DNA of 64,000 nt from Annulohypoxylon bovei var. microspora (taxonomy: Eukaryota > Ascomycota > Sordariomycetes > Xylariales > Hypoxylaceae), in the NCBI GenBank assembly GCA_022836615.1, contig MU405378.1, forward strand, positions 1 to 64,000, written 5' to 3'. Position numbers and translations under genes: made by a program. The first letter of the stretch is position 1. Each line of letters begins with the position of its first letter. This document shows, one piece after another, positions 62,151 to 64,000 of this stretch. Below the pieces are notes generated by a model. The model was not told the DNA's origin. It worked only from the letters and a program-made list of their open reading frames with translations, and did no database searches.

Positions 62151-62420
62151 TTAAGTTTTTTTTTTATTAAAGCTTAAAATTATAATAAGATTAAATCTTT
62201 TTAATTTTTTAACTTTTAAATATTTAATTATTCTTACGGCATAAGGAATATTTATTAATATATATACGTTTATTTTTATGTTAATAAATGTTTTAGTTAT
62301 TAAATTTATTCTATTTTTTATTATAATACATTTTATTAATAAAAGTTTTCTTTTAAATATCCTTTTTAATAAATTAATAAATATTTTTATATAAACTTTT
62401 ATATTTAACGTTATTATCAT
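62151..62420 (-). pseudogene. Possible gypsy aspartic-protease remnant
   Basis: An 89-codon open frame on the minus strand, 0.86 kb upstream of the pre-RT linker, where the protease should lie. It reads KVYIKIFINLLKRIFKRKLL and later RIIKYLKVKKLKRF. The spacing and pattern fit a retroviral-type protease with its catalytic D(S/T)G destroyed (LLDSGA expected where LLKRIF stands), but no diagnostic residue survives. Confidence 0.4.
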
Positions 62421-64000
62421 TACTTTTTTAAAATAAAAATTTCCTTATTTTAAAGTTATTCTTTTCTTATTATAATAATTAATTTACCATTATTAAATTT
62501 TATAATATTTTGTTAAATTTTTATTATAATTGCATTTATTTAGGTTTTTTCCATTTTAATATATTTTTTTATGTGGAATATTTTAAGCTTTAATGGCCAC
62601 GTTTATAATAAATAAAATATTAACCTTAAAAAATAAATAATTTCGTTTACGAGAATATTAATTTAATATATATTTTCTTTCCATTAATTATAATTTTTAT
62701 TATTTAAATTTTATAATAATTTAAGTTAATTCCATTTATTAATGTAATAAACGTTAATAATATATTAAGGTTTAAAACTTGTTTCTTTTATTTTTAATTT
62801 AATATTATGGTATTTAATATTATGGTAATAAGTTTATTAGTTTTTTTTTTTAGATTTATTATTACGTGAAAAAAAATTTATTTTATTAATAATTATAATG
62901 TTAAATATATATATAAAAATTAAAAAATATTAACTTATTATTATAATATTAATTAATTGATTTTTTATTTAATTAAATAGGTAATTTATTATATAATTTC
63001 TTTTTATAATTATTAAAAATAATATAAGTTAATTTTATAAACTTTATAAACTTAATATAAAATGTAATGAATTAACTTAAGGTTTTCATTTGTAAATTTT
63101 TGAAATTAAAATGAATTATATTATATATATTAAGGTTTTTATATTATTTATATAAATATTTAATAATTTATTTAAAAATTATTAATATAAGTGGTTTATA
63201 TTTTTTTATTATAAATAACATGAGATTTTTAACGGTTATCCCTTTAATATAAGTTACGATATAAAAAATCTTTTTTTTATCACCGTTAAAATAATTTATA
63301 TTTCCTTTTAATTTATTCTTTAATAATATAAACCAATGGTTAAACTTAACTTTTTTTCGCTGGAAATAAGTTTATCATTAATGAATATAAGTAGGTTTTA
63401 ATGTTTAATATTACGATATAATTTTTTCTTAAAGGTTTAAAATTTTAAAATATCGTTTTAATTTAATTGCAAGTTTTTAATAAAAACCATTATTTTATTT
63501 TTTAAAGTATTAATGATATCCTTTTTATTTTATAATTAAAATATTTAAATATCTTATTTAATTTTAACGAATGCTTTGGCTTTATTATTAAAATACTTTA
63601 TTTAATTATGTATTATATGTATTTTAAAGGTTAAATCATTTTATGCGAAATTTAATTGTTTAATTTAATGTGTAAACGCCATTTTAAATATTATATATAA
63701 TTTAAATTTTAAATAAAGTTCGTTTAAATGGTTTATTATTATTTTAATAAATATGATTTTATTAATTTATTTTACTTTTTTACCGAACATTTTTTAACCT
63801 TTAATAATTAAAAAAACGAAAAACATATAAGATATATTATATTTAACATTTAATTTTACAAAATAATTTATAATTAACGTCAACTTTTCTTAAAATTTTA
63901 TTAAAATTATAACATATAAAAATCGTTTAAATTATCTATCGTTAATAATTTTAATTAAATTTACATATATAAGATTAATAATATATATTTTATTATTAAA
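62421..64000. other. A+T-rich sequence to the window end
   Basis: Likely the gag side of the third gypsy element, which would continue past the window. No second LTR could be found inside the window, and no gene is recognised. Confidence 0.4.

Overview
The window looks like nuclear DNA of a filamentous ascomycete (Pezizomycotina). The spliced genes have fungal introns of 55-74 bp with GT-AG ends and CTAAC- or CTGAC-type branch sites. The gene families are typically fungal: a Zn2Cys6 regulator, a STAND/NACHT protein with the usual N-terminus, and a carboxypeptidase fragment. Short CCTAGGTAGG-type palindromes recur, which I associate with Sordariomycetes; that is an impression, not a proof. The rest of the window is extremely A+T rich, roughly 85-90 % by eye. 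It consists of retrotransposons whose reading frames carry the changes expected of repeat-induced point mutation (RIP): CAA/CGA/TGG codons turned into TAA, and YVDD turned into YVNN or YVDN.

Layout. About 1-27,680 is a RIP-degraded block. It holds two copies of a 0.7 kb direct repeat (3,351-4,100 and 7,910-8,583) and a complete Ty3/gypsy element on the plus strand (18,727-24,395). That element has 312/309 bp LTRs, a polypurine tract, a chromodomain and a perfect 5-bp target duplication. About 27,684-37,560 is an island of normal composition. It carries a Zn2Cys6 transcription factor (two exons), a 221-bp mimp/impala-like MITE, a six-cysteine secreted protein (two exons), a 983-residue STAND protein (two exons, minus strand) and the 3' end of an M14 carboxypeptidase gene, cut off where the A+T-rich DNA resumes. 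About 37,560-64,000 is a second RIP block. It holds a Ty1/copia RT (minus), an intact un-RIPed 711-bp foldback element with an 8-bp target duplication (40,602-41,312), a second chromovirus with both LTRs (44,709-51,047, minus), a gypsy integrase end (plus, about 52.3-52.9 kb) and a third gypsy pol (minus, about 60.3-62.4 kb).

The island has the layout known from 'two-speed' fungal genomes: an effector-like secreted protein, an NLR-like STAND protein and a regulator enclosed by RIPed repeats, with a small DNA transposon 1.5 kb upstream of the secreted-protein gene. That these genes act together is inference. No RNA genes or CRISPR arrays were seen. Every retrotransposon frame identified here is broken. 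Identification of the pol fragments rests on reading conserved RT, integrase and chromodomain motifs by eye.
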